64,000 nt of DNA from Bursaphelenchus xylophilus (taxonomy: Eukaryota; Nematoda; Chromadorea; Rhabditida; Aphelenchoididae). Shown one piece after another: positions 37,201 through 52,600 of this stretch (its first letter is position 1; each line of letters opens with the position of its first letter). Below the pieces are notes generated by a model. That model saw only the letters and a list, made by a program, of their open reading frames with translations, was not told the origin of the DNA and ran no database searches. Location: positions 12,271,291-12,335,290 of the forward strand of contig CAJFCV020000001.1 of NCBI GenBank assembly GCA_904066235.2, given 5' to 3'. The translations under genes and the position numbers were made by a program.

Positions 37201-40200
37201 CCTAAGATTTTAGCATGGCAAGTCTCAGCTTTTTTGGAATCAAACTACGCCCACACTGGGCGAAAAACTCTGATATTATACTAGACATCAGTTTGAAAAA
37301 AAGTGAATTAGTGATGACGGAGTGAATTGACAAGACATACACCATTCGAAAGGTGACCTCCTAAGATTTTAGCATGGCAAGCCTCAGCTTTTTTGGAATC
37401 AAACTACGCCCACACTGGGCGAAAAACTCTGATATTATACTAGACATCAGTTTGAAAAAAAGTGAATTAGTGATGACGGAGTGAATTGACAAGACGTACA
37501 CCGTTCGAAAGGTGACCTCCTAAGATTTTAGCATGGCAAGTCTCAGCTTTTTTGGAATCAAACTATGCCCACACTGGGCGAAAAACTCTGATATTATACT
37601 AGACATCAGTTTGAAAAAAAGTGAATTAGTGATGACGGAGTGAATTGACAAGACATACACCATTCGAAAGGTGACCTCCTAAGATTTTAGCATGGCAAGT
37701 CTCAGCTTTTTTGGAATCAAACTACGCCCACACTGGGCGAAAAACTCTGATATTATACTAGACATCAGTTTGAAAAAAAAGTTAATTAGTGATGACGGAG
37801 TGAATTGACAAGACATACACCATTCGAAAGGTGACCTCCTAAGATTTTAGCATGGCAAGCCTCAGCTTTTTTGGAATCAAACTACGCCCACACTGGGCGA
37901 AAAACTCTGATATTATACTAGACATCAGTTTGAAAAAAAGTGAATTAGTGATGACGGAGTGAATTGACAAGACGTACACCATTCGAAAGGTGACCTCCTA
38001 AGATTTTAGCATGGCAAGTCTCAGCTTTTTTGGAATCAAACTACGCCCACACTGGGCGAAAAACTCTGATATTATACTAGACATCAGTTTGAAAAAAAGT
38101 GAATTAGTGATGACGGAGTGAATTGACAAGACGTACACCATTCGAAAGGTGACCTTCTAAGATTTTAGCATGGCAAGCCTCAGCTTTTTTGGAATCAAAC
38201 TACGCCCACACTGGGCGAAAAACTCTGATATTATACTAGACATCAGTTTGAAAAAAAGTGAATTAGTGATGACGGAGTGAATTGACAAGACGTACACCAT
38301 TCGAAAGGTGACCTCCTAAGATTCTAGCATGGCAAGTCTCAGCTTTTTTGGAATCAAACTACGCCCACACTGGGCGAAAAACTCTGATATTATACTAGAC
38401 ATCAGTTTGAAAAAAAGTGAATTAGTGATGACGGAGTGAATTGACAAGACATACACCATTCGAAAGGTGACCTCCTAAGATTTTAGCATGGCAAGTCTCA
38501 GCTTTTTTGGAATCAAACTACGCCCACACTGGGCGAAAAACTCTGATATTATACTAGACATCAGTTTGAAAAAAAAGTGAATTAGTGATGACGGAGTGAA
38601 TTGACAAGACATACACCATTCGAAAGGTGACCTTCTAAGATTTTAGCATGGCAAGCCTCAGCTTTTTTGGAATCAAACTACGCCCACACTGGGCGAAAAA
38701 CTCTGATATTATACTAGACATCAGTTTGAAAAAAAAGTGAATTAGTGATGACGGAGTGAATTGACAAGACATACACCATTCGAAAGGTGACCTCCTAAGA
38801 TTTTAGCATGGCAAGTCTCAGCTTTTTTGGAATCAAACTACGCCCACACTGGGCGAAAAACTCTGATATTATACTAGACATCAGTTTGAAAAAAAGTGAA
38901 TTAGTGATGACGGAGTGAATTGACAAGACATACACCATTCGAAAGGTGACCTTCTAAGATTTTAGCATGGCAAGCCTCAGCTTTTTTGGAATCAAACTAC
39001 GCCCACACTGGGCGAAAAACTCTGATATTATACTAGACATCAGTTTGAAAAAAAGTGAATTAGTGATGACGGAGTGAATTGACAAGACGTACACCATTCG
39101 AAAGGTGACCTCCTAAGATTCTAGCATGGCAAGTCTCAGCTTTTTTGGAATCAAACTACGCCCACACTGGGCGAAAAACTCTGATATTATACTAGACATC
39201 AGTTTGAAAAAAAAGTGAATTAGTGATGACGGAGTGAATTGACAAGACATACACCATTCGAAAGGTGACCTCCTAAGATTTTAGCATGGCAAGTCTCAGC
39301 TTTTTTGGAATCAAACTACGCCCACACTGGGCGAAAAACTCTGATATTATACTAGACATCAGTTTGAAAAAAAAGTGAATTAGTGATGACGGAGTGAATT
39401 GACAAGACATACACCATTCGAAAGGTGACCTTCTAAGATTTTAGCATGGCAAGCCTCAGCTTTTTGGAATCAAACTACGCCCACACTGGGCGAAAAACTC
39501 TGATATTATACTAGACATCAGTTTGAAAAAAAGTGAATTAGTGATGACGGAGTGAATTGACAAGACGTACACCATTCGAAAGGTGACCTCCTAAGATTTT
39601 AGCATGGCAAGTCTCAGCTTTTTTGGAATCAAACTACGCCCACACTGGGCGAAAAACTCTGATATTATACTAGACATCAGTTTGAAAAAAAGTGAATTAG
39701 TGATGACGGAGTGAATTGACAAGACATACACCATTCGAAAGGTGACCTTCTAAGATTTTAGCATGGCAAGCCTCAGCTTTTTTGGAATCAAACTACGCCC
39801 ACACTGGGCGAAAAACTCTGATATTATACTAGACATCAGTTTGAAAAAAAGTGAATTAGTGATGACGGAGTGAATTGACAAGACATACACCATTCGAAAG
39901 GTGACCTCCTAAGATTTTAGCATGGCAAGTCTCAGCTTTTTTGGAATCAAACTACGCCCACACTGGGCGAAAAACTCTGATATTATACTAGACATCAGTT
40001 TGAAAAAAAAGTGAATTAGTGATGACGGAGTGAATTGACAAGACATACACCATTCGAAAGGTGACCTTCTAAGATTTTAGCATGGCAAGCCTCAGCTTTT
40101 TTGGAATCAAACTACGCCCACACTGGGCGAAAAACTCTGATATTATACTAGACATCAGTTTGAAAAAAAAGTGAATTAGTGATGACGGAGTGAATTGACA

Positions 40201-41900
40201 AGACATACACCATTCGAAAGGTGACCTCCTAAGATTTTAGCATGGCAAGTCTCAGCTTTTTTGGAATCAAACTACGCCCACACTGGGCGAAAAACTCTGA
40301 TATTATACTAGACATCAGTTTGAAAAAAAGTTAATTAGTGATGACGGAGTGAATTGACAAGACGTACACCATTCGAAAGGTGACCTTCTAAGATTTTAGC
40401 ATGGCAAGCCTCAGCTTTTTTGGAATCAAACTACGCCCACACTGGGCGAAAAACTCTGATATTATACTAGACATCAGTTTGAAAAAAAGTGAATTAGTGA
40501 TGACGGAGTGAATTGACAAGACATACACCATTCGAAAGGTGACCTTCTAAGATTTTAGCATGGCAAGCCTCAGCTTTTTTGGAATCAAACTACGCCCACA
40601 CTGGGCGAAAAACTCTGATATTATACTAGACATCAGTTTGAAAAAAAAGTGAATTAGTGATGACGGAGTGAATTGACAAGACATACACCATTCGAAAGGT
40701 GACCTCCTAAGATTTTAGCATGGCAAGTCTCAGCTTTTTTGGAATCAAACTACGCCCACACTGGGCGAAAAACTCTGATATTATACTAGACATCAGTTTG
40801 AAAAAAAGTTAATTAGTGATGACGGAGTGAATTGACAAGACGTACACCATTCGAAAGGTGACCTTCTAAGATTTTAGCATGGCAAGCCTCAGCTTTTTTG
40901 GAATCAAACTACGCCCACACTGGGCGAAAAACTCTGATATTATACTAGACATCAGTTTGAAAAAAAGTGAATTAGTGATGACGGAGTGAATTGACAAGAC
41001 ATACACCATTCGAAAGGTGACCTCCTAAGATTTTAGCATGGCAAGTCTCAGCTTTTTTGGAATCAAACTACGCCCACACTGGGCGAAAAACTCTGATATT
41101 ATACTAGACATCAGTTTGAAAAAAAGTGAATTAGTGATGACGGAGTGAATTGACAAGACATACACCATTCGAAAGGTGACCTCCTAAGATTTTAGCATGG
41201 CAAGCCTCAGCTTTTTTGGAATCAAACTACGCCCACACTGGGCGAAAAACTCTGATATTATACTAGACATCAGTTTGAAAAAAAGTGAATTAGTGATGAC
41301 GGAGTGAATTGACAAGACGTACACCGTTCGAAAGGTGACCTCCTAAGATTTTAGCATGGCAAGTCTCAGCTTTTTTGGAATCAAACTATGCCCACACTGG
41401 GCGAAAAACTCTGATATTATACTAGACATCAGTTTGAAAAAAAAGTGAATTAGTGATGACGGAGTGAATTGACAAGACATACACCATTCGAAAGGTGACC
41501 TCCTAAGATTTTAGCATGGCAAGTCTCAGCTTTTTTGGAATCAAACTACGCCCACACTGGGCGAAAAACTCTGATATTATACTAGACATCAGTTTGAAAA
41601 AAAGTTAATTAGTGATGACGGAGTGAATTGACAAGACATACACCATTCGAAAGGTGACCTCCTAAGATTTTAGCATGGCAAGCCTCAGCTTTTTTGGAAT
41701 CAAACTACGCCCACACTGGGCGAAAAACTCTGATATTATACTAGACATCAGTTTGAAAAAAAGTGAATTAGTGATGACGGAGTGAATTGACAAGACGTAC
41801 ACCATTCGAAAGGTGACCTCCTAAGATTTTAGCATGGCAAGTCTCAGCTTTTTTGGAATCAAACTACGCCCACACTGGGCGAAAAACTCTGATATTATAC
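34300..41900 (+). repeat. Higher-order repeat, 24 monomers (about 3822 bp), two copies
   Basis: AGATTCTAGC variants at 34502 and 35299 recur at 38324 and 39121, exactly 3822 bp on. AAGTTAATTAG monomers near 36508 and 36985 recur near 40330 and 40809. The CCGTTCG change at 37503 recurs at 41326. Six linked markers over more than 3 kb support a segmental duplication of 24 monomers. Inside each copy are smaller 3- and 5-monomer repeats. Confidence 0.85.
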
Positions 41901-44900
41901 TAGACATCAGTTTGAAAAAAAAGTGAATTAGTGATGACGGAGTGAATTGACAAGACATACACCATTCGAAAGGTGACCTCCTAAGATTTTAGCATGGCAA
42001 GTCTCAGCTTTTTTGGAATCAAACTACGCCCACACTGGGCGAAAAACTCTGATATTATACTAGACATCAGTTTGAAAAAAAGTGAATTAGTGATGACGGA
42101 GTGAATTGACAAGACGTACACCATTCGAAAGGTGACCTCCTAAGATTTTAGCATGGCAAGTCTCAGCTTTTTTGGAATCAAACTACGCCCACACTGGGCG
42201 AAAAACTCTGATATTATACTAGACATCAGTTTGAAAAAAAAGTGAATTAGTGATGACGGAGTGAATTGACAAGACATACACCATTCGAAAGGTGACCTTC
42301 TAAGACTTTAGCATGGCAAGCCTCAGCTTTTTTGGAATCAAACTACGCCCACACTGGGCGAAAAACTCTGATATTATACTAGACATCAGTTTGAAAAAAA
42401 AGTGAATTAGTGATGACGGAGTGAATTGACAAGACATACACCATTCGAAAGGTGACCTCCTAAGATTTTAGCATGGCAAGTCTCAGCTTTTTTGGAATCA
42501 AACTACGCCCACACTGGGCGAAAAACTCTGATATTATACTAGACATCAGTTTGAAAAAAAAGTGAATTAGTGATGACGGAGTGAATTGACAAGACATACA
42601 CCATTCGAAAGGTGACCTTCTAAGATTTTAGCATGGCAAGCCTCAGCTTTTTGGAATCAAACTACGCCCACACTGGGCGAAAAACTCTGATATTATACTA
42701 GACATCAGTTTGAAAAAAAGTGAATTAGTGATGACGGAGTGAATTGACAAGACGTACACCATTCGAAAGGTGACCTCCTAAGATTTTAGCATGGCAAGTC
42801 TCAGCTTTTTTGGAATCAAACTACGCCCACACTGGGCGAAAAACTCTGATATTATACTAGACATCAGTTTGAAAAAAAAGTGAATTAGTGATGACGGAGT
42901 GAATTGACAAGACATACACCATTCGAAAGGTGACCTTCTAAGATTTTAGCATGGCAAGCCTCAGCTTTTTTGGAATCAAACTACGCCCACACTGGGCGAA
43001 AAACTCTGATATTATACTAGACATCAGTTTGAAAAAAAGTGAATTAGTGATGACGGAGTGAATTGACAAGACATACACCATTCGAAAGGTGACCTCCTAA
43101 GATTTTAGCATGGCAAGTCTCAGCTTTTTTGGAATCAAACTACGCCCACACTGGGCGAAAAACTCTGATATTATACTAGACATCAGTTTGAAAAAAAAGT
43201 GAATTAGTGATGACGGAGTGAATTGACAAGACATACACCATTCGAAAGGTGACCTTCTAAGATTTTAGCATGGCAAGCCTCAGCTTTTTGGAATCAAACT
43301 ACGCCCACACTGGGCGAAAAACTCTGATATTATACTAGACATCAGTTTGAAAAAAAGTGAATTAGTGATGACGGAGTGAATTGACAAGACGTACACCATT
43401 CGAAAGGTGACCTCCTAAGATTTTAGCATGGCAAGTCTCAGCTTTTTTGGAATCAAACTACGCCCACACTGGGCGAAAAACTCTGATATTATACTAGACA
43501 TCAGTTTGAAAAAAAGTTAATTAGTGATGACGGAGTGAATTGACAAGACATACACCATTCGAAAGGTGACCTCCTAAGATTTTAGCATGGCAAGCCTCAG
43601 CTTTTTTGGAATCAAACTACGCCCACACTGGGCGAAAAACTCTGATATTATACTAGACATCAGTTTGAAAAAAAGTGAATTAGTGATGACGGAGTGAATT
43701 GACAAGACGTACACCATTCGAAAGGTGACCTCCTAAGATTTTAGCATGGCAAGTCTCAGCTTTTTTGGAATCAAACTACGCCCACACTGGGCGAAAAACT
43801 CTGATATTATACTAGACATCAGTTTGAAAAAAAAGTGAATTAGTGATGACGGAGTGAATTGACAAGACATACACCATTCGAAAGGTGACCTCCTAAGATT
43901 TTAGCATGGCAAGTCTCAGCTTTTTTGGAATCAAACTACGCCCACACTGGGCGAAAAACTCTGATATTATACTAGACATCAGTTTGAAAAAAAGTGAATT
44001 AGTGATGACGGAGTGAATTGACAAGACATACACCATTCGAAAGGTGACCTCCTAAGATTTTAGCATGGCAAGTCTCAGCTTTTTTGGAATCAAACTACGC
44101 CCACACTGGGCGAAAAACTCTGATATTATACTAGACATCAGTTTGAAAAAAAAGTGAATTAGTGATGACGGAGTGAATTGACAAGACGTACACCATTCGA
44201 AAGGTGACCTCCTAAGATTTTAGCATGGCAAGTCTCAGCTTTTTTGGAATCAAACTACGCCCACACTGGGCGAAAAACTCTGATATTATACTAGACATCA
44301 GTTTGAAAAAAAGTGAATTAGTGATGACGGAGTGAATTGACAAGACATACACCATTCGAAAGGTGACCTTCTAAGATTTTAGCATGGCAAGCCTCAGCTT
44401 TTTGGAATCAAACTACGCCCACACTGGGCGAAAAACTCTGATATTATACTAGACATCAGTTTGAAAAAAAAGTGAATTAGTGATGACGGAGTGAATTGAC
44501 AAGACGTACACCATTCGAAAGGTGACCTCCTAAGATTTTAGCATGGCAAGCCTCAGCTTTTTGGAATCAAACTACGCCCACACTGGGCGAAAAACTCTGA
44601 TATTATACTAGACATCAGTTTGAAAAAAAGTGAATTAGTGATGACGGAGTGAATTGACAAGACGTACACCATTCGAAAGGTGACCTTCTAAGATTTTAGC
44701 ATGGCAAGCCTCAGCTTTTTTGGAATCAAACTACGCCCACACTGGGCGAAAAACTCTGATATTATACTAGACATCAGTTTGAAAAAAAAGTGAATTAGTG
44801 ATGACGGAGTGAATTGACAAGACATACACCATTCGAAAGGTGACCTCCTAAGATTTTAGCATGGCAAGTCTCAGCTTTTTTGGAATCAAACTACGCCCAC

Positions 44901-46699
44901 ACTGGGCGAAAAACTCTGATATTATACTAGACATCAGTTTGAAAAAAAGTGAATTAGTGATGACGGAGTGAATTGACAAGACATACACCATTCGAAAGGT
45001 GACCTCCTAAGATTTTAGCATGGCAAGCCTCAGCTTTTTGGAATCAAACCACGCCCACACTGGGCGAAAAACTCTGATATTATACTAGACATCAGTTTGA
45101 AAAAAAGTGAATTAGTGATGACGGAGTGAATTGACAAGACGTACACCATTCGAAAGGTGACCTCCTAAGATTTTAGCATGGCAAGTCTCAGCTTTTTTGG
45201 AATCAAACTACGCCCACACTGGGCGAAAAACTCTGATATTATACTAGACATCAGTTTGAAAAAAAGTGAATTAGTGATGACGGAGTGAATTGACAAGACA
45301 TACACCATTCGAAAGGTGACCTTCTAAGATTTTAGCATGGCAAGCCTCAGCTTTTTTGGAATCAAACTACGCCCACACTGGGCGAAAAACTCTGATATTA
45401 TACTAGACATCAGTTTGAAAAAAAGTGAATTAGTGATGACGGAGTGAATTGACAAGACATACACCATTCGAAAGGTGACCTCCTAAGATTTTAGCATGGC
45501 AAGCCTCAGCTTTTTTGGAATCAAACTACGCCCACACTGGGCGAAAAACTCTGATATTATACTAGACATCAGTTTGAAAAAAAAGTGAATTAGTGATGAC
45601 GGAGTGAATTGACAAGACGTACACCGTTCGAAAGGTGACCTCCTAAGATTTTAGCATGGCAAGTCTCAGCTTTTTTGGAATCAAACTATGCCCACACTGG
45701 GCGAAAAACTCTGATATTATACTAGACATCAGTTTGAAAAAAAAGTGAATTAGTGATGACGGAGTGAATTGACAAGACATACACCATTCGAAAGGTGACC
45801 TCCTAAGATTTTAGCATGGCAAGTCTCAGCTTTTTTGGAATCAAACTACGCCCACACTGGGCGAAAAACTCTGATATTATACTAGACATCAGTTTGAAAA
45901 AAAGTTAATTAGTGATGACGGAGTGAATTGACAAGACATACACCATTCGAAAGGTGACCTCCTAAGATTTTAGCATGGCAAGCCTCAGCTTTTTTGGAAT
46001 CAAACTACGCCCACACTGGGCGAAAAACTCTGATATTATACTAGACATCAGTTTGAAAAAAAAGTGAATTAGTGATGACGGAGTGAATTGACAAGACGTA
46101 CACCATTCGAAAGGTGACCTCCTAAGATTTTAGCATGGCAAGTCTCAGCTTTTTTGGAATCAAACTACGCCCACACTGGGCGAAAAACTCTGATATTATA
46201 CTAGACATCAGTTTGAAAAAAAAGTGAATTAGTGATGACGGAGTGAATTGACAAGACATACACCATTCGAAAGGTGACCTCCTAAGATTTTAGCATGGCA
46301 AGTCTCAGCTTTTTTGGAATCAAACTACGCCCACACTGGGCGAAAAACTCTGATATTATACTAGACATCAGTTTGAAAAAAAGTGAATTAGTGATGACGG
46401 AGTGAATTGACAAGACATACACCATTCGAAAGGTGACCTTCTAAGATTTTAGCATGGCAAGCCTCAGCTTTTTTGGAATCAAACTACGCCCACACTGGGC
46501 GAAAAACTCTGATATTATACTAGACATCAGTTTGAAAAAAAGTGAATTAGTGATGACGGAGTGAATTGACAAGACGTACACCATTCGAAAGGTGACCTCC
46601 TAAGATTTTAGCATGGCAAGTCTCAGCTTTTTTGGAATCAAACTACGCCCACACTGGGCGAAAAACTCTGATATTATACTAGACATCAGTTTGAAAAAA

Positions 46700-49600
46700 A
46701 AGTGAATTAGTGATGACGGAGTGAATTGACAAGACATACACCATTCGAAAGGTGACCTCCTAAAATTTTAGCATGGCAAGTCTCAGCTTTTTTGGAATCA
46801 AACTACGCCCACACTGGGCGAAAAACTCTGATATTATACTAGACATCAGTTTGAAAAAAAGTGAATTAGTGATGACGGAGTGAATTGACAAGACATACAC
46901 CATTCGAAAGGTGACCTTCTAAGACTTTAGCATGGCAAGCCTCAGCTTTTTTGGAATCAAACTACGCCCACACTGGGCGAAAAACTCTGATATTATACTA
47001 GACATCAGTTTGAAAAAAAAGTGAATTAGTGATGACGGAGTGAATTGACAAGACGTACACCATTCGAAAGGTGACCTCCTAAGATTTTAGCATGGCAAGT
47101 CTCAGCTTTTTTGGAATCAAACTACGCCCACACTGGGCGAAAAACTCTGATATTATACTAGACATCAGTTTGAAAAAAGAGTGAATTAGTGATGACGGAG
47201 TGAATTGACAAGACATACACCATTCGAAAGGTGACCTCCTAAGATTTTAGCATGGCAAGTCTCAGCTTTTTTGGAATCAAACTACGCCCACACTGGGCGA
47301 AAAACTCTGATATTATACTAGACATCAGTTTGAAAAAAAAGTGAATTAGTGATGACGGAGTGAATTGACAAGACATACACCATTCGAAAGGTGACCTCCT
47401 AAGATTTTAGCATGGCAAGCCTCAGCTTTTTTGGAATCAAACTACGCCCACACTGGGCGAAAAACTCTGATATTATACTAGACATCAGTTTGAAAAAAAA
47501 GTGAATTAGTGATGACGGAGTGAATTGACAAGACATACACCATTCGAAAGGTGACCTCCTAAGATTTTAGCATGGCAAGTCTCAGCTTTTTTGGAATCAA
47601 ACTACGCCCACACTGGGCGAAAAACTCTGATATTATACTAGACATCAGTTTGAAAAAAAGTTAATTAGTGATGACGGAGTGAATTGACAAGACATACACC
47701 ATTCGAAAGGTGACCTCCTAAGATTTTAGCATGGCAAGCCTCAGCTTTTTTGGAATCAAACTACGCCCACACTGGGCGAAAAACTCTGATATTATACTAG
47801 ACATCAGTTTGAAAAAAAAGTGAATTAGTGATGACGGAGTGAATTGACAAGACGTACACCGTTCGAAAGGTGACCTCCTAAGATTTTAGCATGGCAAGTC
47901 TCAGCTTTTTTGGAATCAAACTATGCCCACACTGGGCGAAAAACTCTGATATTATACTAGACATCAGTTTGAAAAAAAAGTGAATTAGTGATGACGGAGT
48001 GAATTGACAAGACATACACCATTCGAAAGGTGACCTCCTAAGATTTTAGCATGGCAAGTCTCAGCTTTTTTGGAATCAAACTACGCCCACACTGGGCGAA
48101 AAACTCTGATATTATACTAGACATCAGTTTGAAAAAAAAGTTAATTAGTGATGACGGAGTGAATTGACAAGACATACACCATTCGAAAGGTGACCTCCTA
48201 AGATTTTAGCATGGCAAGCCTCAGCTTTTTTGGAATCAAACTACGCCCACACTGGGCGAAAAACTCTGATATTATACTAGACATCAGTTTGAAAAAAAAG
48301 TGAATTAGTGATGACGGAGTGAATTGACAAGACGTACACCATTCGAAAGGTGACCTCCTAAGATTTTAGCATGGCAAGTCTCAGCTTTTTTGGAATCAAA
48401 CTACGCCCACACTGGGCGAAAAACTCTGATATTATACTAGACATCAGTTTGAAAAAAAGTGAATTAGTGATGACGGAGTGAATTGACAAGACATACACCA
48501 TTCGAAAGGCGACCTCCTAAGATTTTAGCATGGCAAGTCTCAGCTTTTTTGGAATCAAACTACGCCCACACTGGGCGAAAAACTCTGATATTATACTAGA
48601 CATCAGTTTGAAAAAAAAGTGAATTAGTGATGACGGAGTGAATTGACAAGACGTACACCATTCGAAAGGTGACCTCCTAAGATTTTAGCATGGCAAGTTT
48701 CAGCTTTTTTGGAATCAAACTACGCCCACACTGTGCGAAAAACTCTGATATTATACTAGACATCGGTTTTGAAAAAAGGTGAATTAGTGATGACGGAGTG
48801 AATTGACAAGACATACACCATTCGAAAGGTAACCTCCTATGATTTTAGCATGGCAAGTTTCAGCTTTTTTGGAATCAAACTACGCCCACACTGTGCGAAA
48901 AACTCTGATATTATACTAGACACCGGTTTTGAAAAAAGGGGAATTAGTGATGACGGAGTGAATTGACAAGACATACACCATTCGAAAGGTAACCTCCTAA
49001 GATTTTAGCATGGCAAGTCTCAGCTTTTTTGGAATCAAACTACGCCCACACTGTGCGAAAAACTCTGATATTATACTAGACATCAGTTTGAAAAAAAAGT
49101 GAATTAGTGATGACGGAGTGAATTGACAAGACATACACCATTCGAAAGGTGACCTCCTAAGATTTTAGCATGGCAAGCCTCAGCTTTTTTGGAATCAAAC
49201 TACGCCCACACTGGGCGAAAAACTCTGATATTATACTAGACATCAGTTTGAAAAAAAAGTGAATTAGTGATGACGGAGTGAATTGACAAGACGTACACCA
49301 TTCGAAAGGTGACCTCCTAAGATTTTAGCATGGCAAGTCTCAGCTTTTTTGGAATCAAACTACGCCCACACTGTGCGAAAAACTCTGATATTATACTAGA
49401 CACCGGTTTTGAAAAAAGGGGAATTAGTGATGACGGAGTGAATTGACAAGACATACACCATTCGAAAGGTAACCTCCTAAGATTTTAGCATGGCAAGTCT
49501 CAGCTTTTTTGGAATCAAACTACGCCCACACTGGGCGAAACACTCTGATATCATACTAGACATCAGTTTGAAAAAAAAGTGAATTAGTGATGACGGAGTG

Positions 49601-52600
49601 AATTGACAAGACATACACCATTCGAAAGGTGACCTCCTAAGATTTTAGCATGGCAAGTTTCAGCTTTTTTGGAATCAAACTACGCCCACACTGTGCGAAA
49701 AACTCTGATATTATACTAGACATCGGTTTTGAAAAAAGGTGAATTAGTGATGACGGAGTGAATTGACAAGACATACACCATTCGAAAGGTAACCTCCTAT
49801 GATTTTAGCGTGGCAAGTTTCAGCTTTTTTGGAATCAAACTACGCCCACACTGTGCGAAAAACTCTGATATTATACTAGACATCAGTTTGAAAAAAAGTG
49901 AATTAGTGATGACGGAGTGAATTGACAAGACATACACCATTCGAAAGGTGACCTCCTAAGATTTTAGCATGGCAAGCCTCAGCTTTTTTGGAATCAAACT
50001 ACGCCCACACTGGGCGAAAAACTCTGATATTATACTAGACATCAGTTTGAAAAAAAGTGAATTAGTGATGACGGAGTGAATTGACAAGACATACACCATT
50101 CGAAAGGTGACCTTCTAAGATTTTAGCATGGCAAGCCTCAGCTTTTTTGGAATCAAACTACGCCCACACTGGGCGAAAAACTCTGATATTATACTAGACA
50201 TCAGTTTGAAAAAAAAGTGAATTAGTGATGACGGAGTGAATTGACAAGACATACACCATTCGAAAGGTGACCTCCTAAGATTTTAGCATGGCAAGCCTCA
50301 GCTTTTTTGGAATCAAACTACGCCCACACTGGGCGAAAAACTCTGATATTATACTAGACATCAGTTTGAAAAAAAGTGAATTAGTGATGACGGAGTGAAT
50401 TGACAAGACGTACACCGTTCGAAAGGTGACCTCCTAAGATTTTAGCATGGCAAGTCTCAGCTTTTTTGGAATCAAACTATGCCCACACTGGGCGAAAAAC
50501 TCTGATATTATACTAGACATCAGTTTGAAAAAAAAGTGAATTAGTGATGACGGAGTGAATTGACAAGACATACACCATTCGAAAGGTGACCTCCTAAGAT
50601 TTTAGCATGGCAAGTCTCAGCTTTTTTGGAATCAAACTACGCCCACACTGGGCGAAAAACTCTGATATTATACTAGACATCAGTTTGAAAAAAAAGTTAA
50701 TTAGTGATGACGGAGTGAATTGACAAGACATACACCATTCGAAAGGTGACCTCCTAAGATTTTAGCATGGCAAGCCTCAGCTTTTTTGGAATCAAACTAC
50801 GCCCACACTGGGCGAAAAACTCTGATATTATACTAGACATCAGTTTGAAAAAAAAGTGAATTAGTGATGACGGAGTGAATTGACAAGACGTACACCATTC
50901 GAAAGGTGACCTCCTAAGATTTTAGCATGGCAAGTCTCAGCTTTTTTGGAATCAAACTACGCCCACACTGGGCGAAAAACTCTGATATTATACTAGACAT
51001 CAGTTTGAAAAAAAAGTGAATTAGTGATGACGGAGTGAATTGACAAGACATACACCATTCGAAAGGTGACCTCCTAAGATTTTAGCATGGCAAGTCTCAG
51101 CTTTTTTGGAATCAAACTACGCCCACACTGGGCGAAAAACTCTGATATTATACTAGACATCAGTTTGAAAAAAAGTGAATTAGTGATGACGGAGTGAATT
51201 GACAAGACATACACCATTCGAAAGGTGACCTTCTAAGATTTTAGCATGGCAAGCCTCAGCTTTTTTGGAATCAAACTACGCCCACACTGGGCGAAAAACT
51301 CTGATATTATACTAGACATCAGTTTGAAAAAAAAGTGAATTAGTGATGACGGAGTGAATTGACAAGACGTACACCATTCGAAAGGTGACCTCCTAAGATT
51401 TTAGCATGGCAAGTCTCAGCTTTTTTGGAATCAAACTACGCCCACACTGGGCGAAAAACTCTGATATTATACTAGACATCAGTTTGAAAAAAAGTGAATT
51501 AGTGATGACGGAGTGAATTGACAAGACATACACCATTCGAAAGGTGACCTCCTAAAATTTTAGCATGGCAAGTCTCAGCTTTTTTGGAATCAAACTACGC
51601 CCACACTGGGCGAAAAACTCTGATATTATACTAGACATCAGTTTGAAAAAAAAGTGAATTAGTGATGACGGAGTGAATTGACAAGACATACACCATTCGA
51701 AAGGTGACCTTCTAAGACTTTAGCATGGCAAGCCTCAGCTTTTTTGGAATCAAACTACGCCCACACTGGGCGAAAAACTCTGATATTATACTAGACATCA
51801 GTTTGAAAAAAAAGTGAATTAGTGATGACGGAGTGAATTGACAAGACATACACCATTCGAAGGGTGACCTCCTAAGATTTCAGCATGGCAAGTCTCAGCT
51901 TTTTTGGAATCAAACTACGCCCACACTGGGCGAAAAACTCTGATATTATACTAGACATCAGTTTGAAAAAAAGTGAATTAGTGATGACGGAGTGAATTGA
52001 CAAGACATACACCATTCGAAAGGTGACCTCCTAAGATTTTAGCATGGCAAGTCTCAGCTTTTTTGGAATCAAACTACGCCCACACTGGGCGAAAAACTCT
52101 GATATTATACTAGACATCAGTTTGAAAAAAAAGTGAATTAGTGATGACGGAGTGAATTGACAAGACATACACCATTCGAAAGGTGACCTCCTAAGATTTT
52201 AGCATGGCAAGTCTCAGCTTTTTTGGAATCAAACTACGCCCACACTGGGCGAAAAACTCTGATATTATACTAGACATCAGTTTGAAAAAAAGTGAATTAG
52301 TGATGACGGAGTGAATTGACAAGACGTACACCGTTCGAAAGGTGACCTCCTAAGATTTTAGCATGGCAAGTCTCAGCTTTTTTGGAATCAAACTATGCCC
52401 ACACTGGGCGAAAAACTCTGATATTATACTAGACATCAGTTTGAAAAAAAAGTGAATTAGTGATGACGGAGTGAATTGACAAGACATACACCATTCGAAA
52501 GGTGACCTCCTAAGATTTTAGCATGGCAAGTCTCAGCTTTTTTGGAATCAAACTACGCCCACACTGGGCGAAAAACTCTGATATTATACTAGACATCAGT

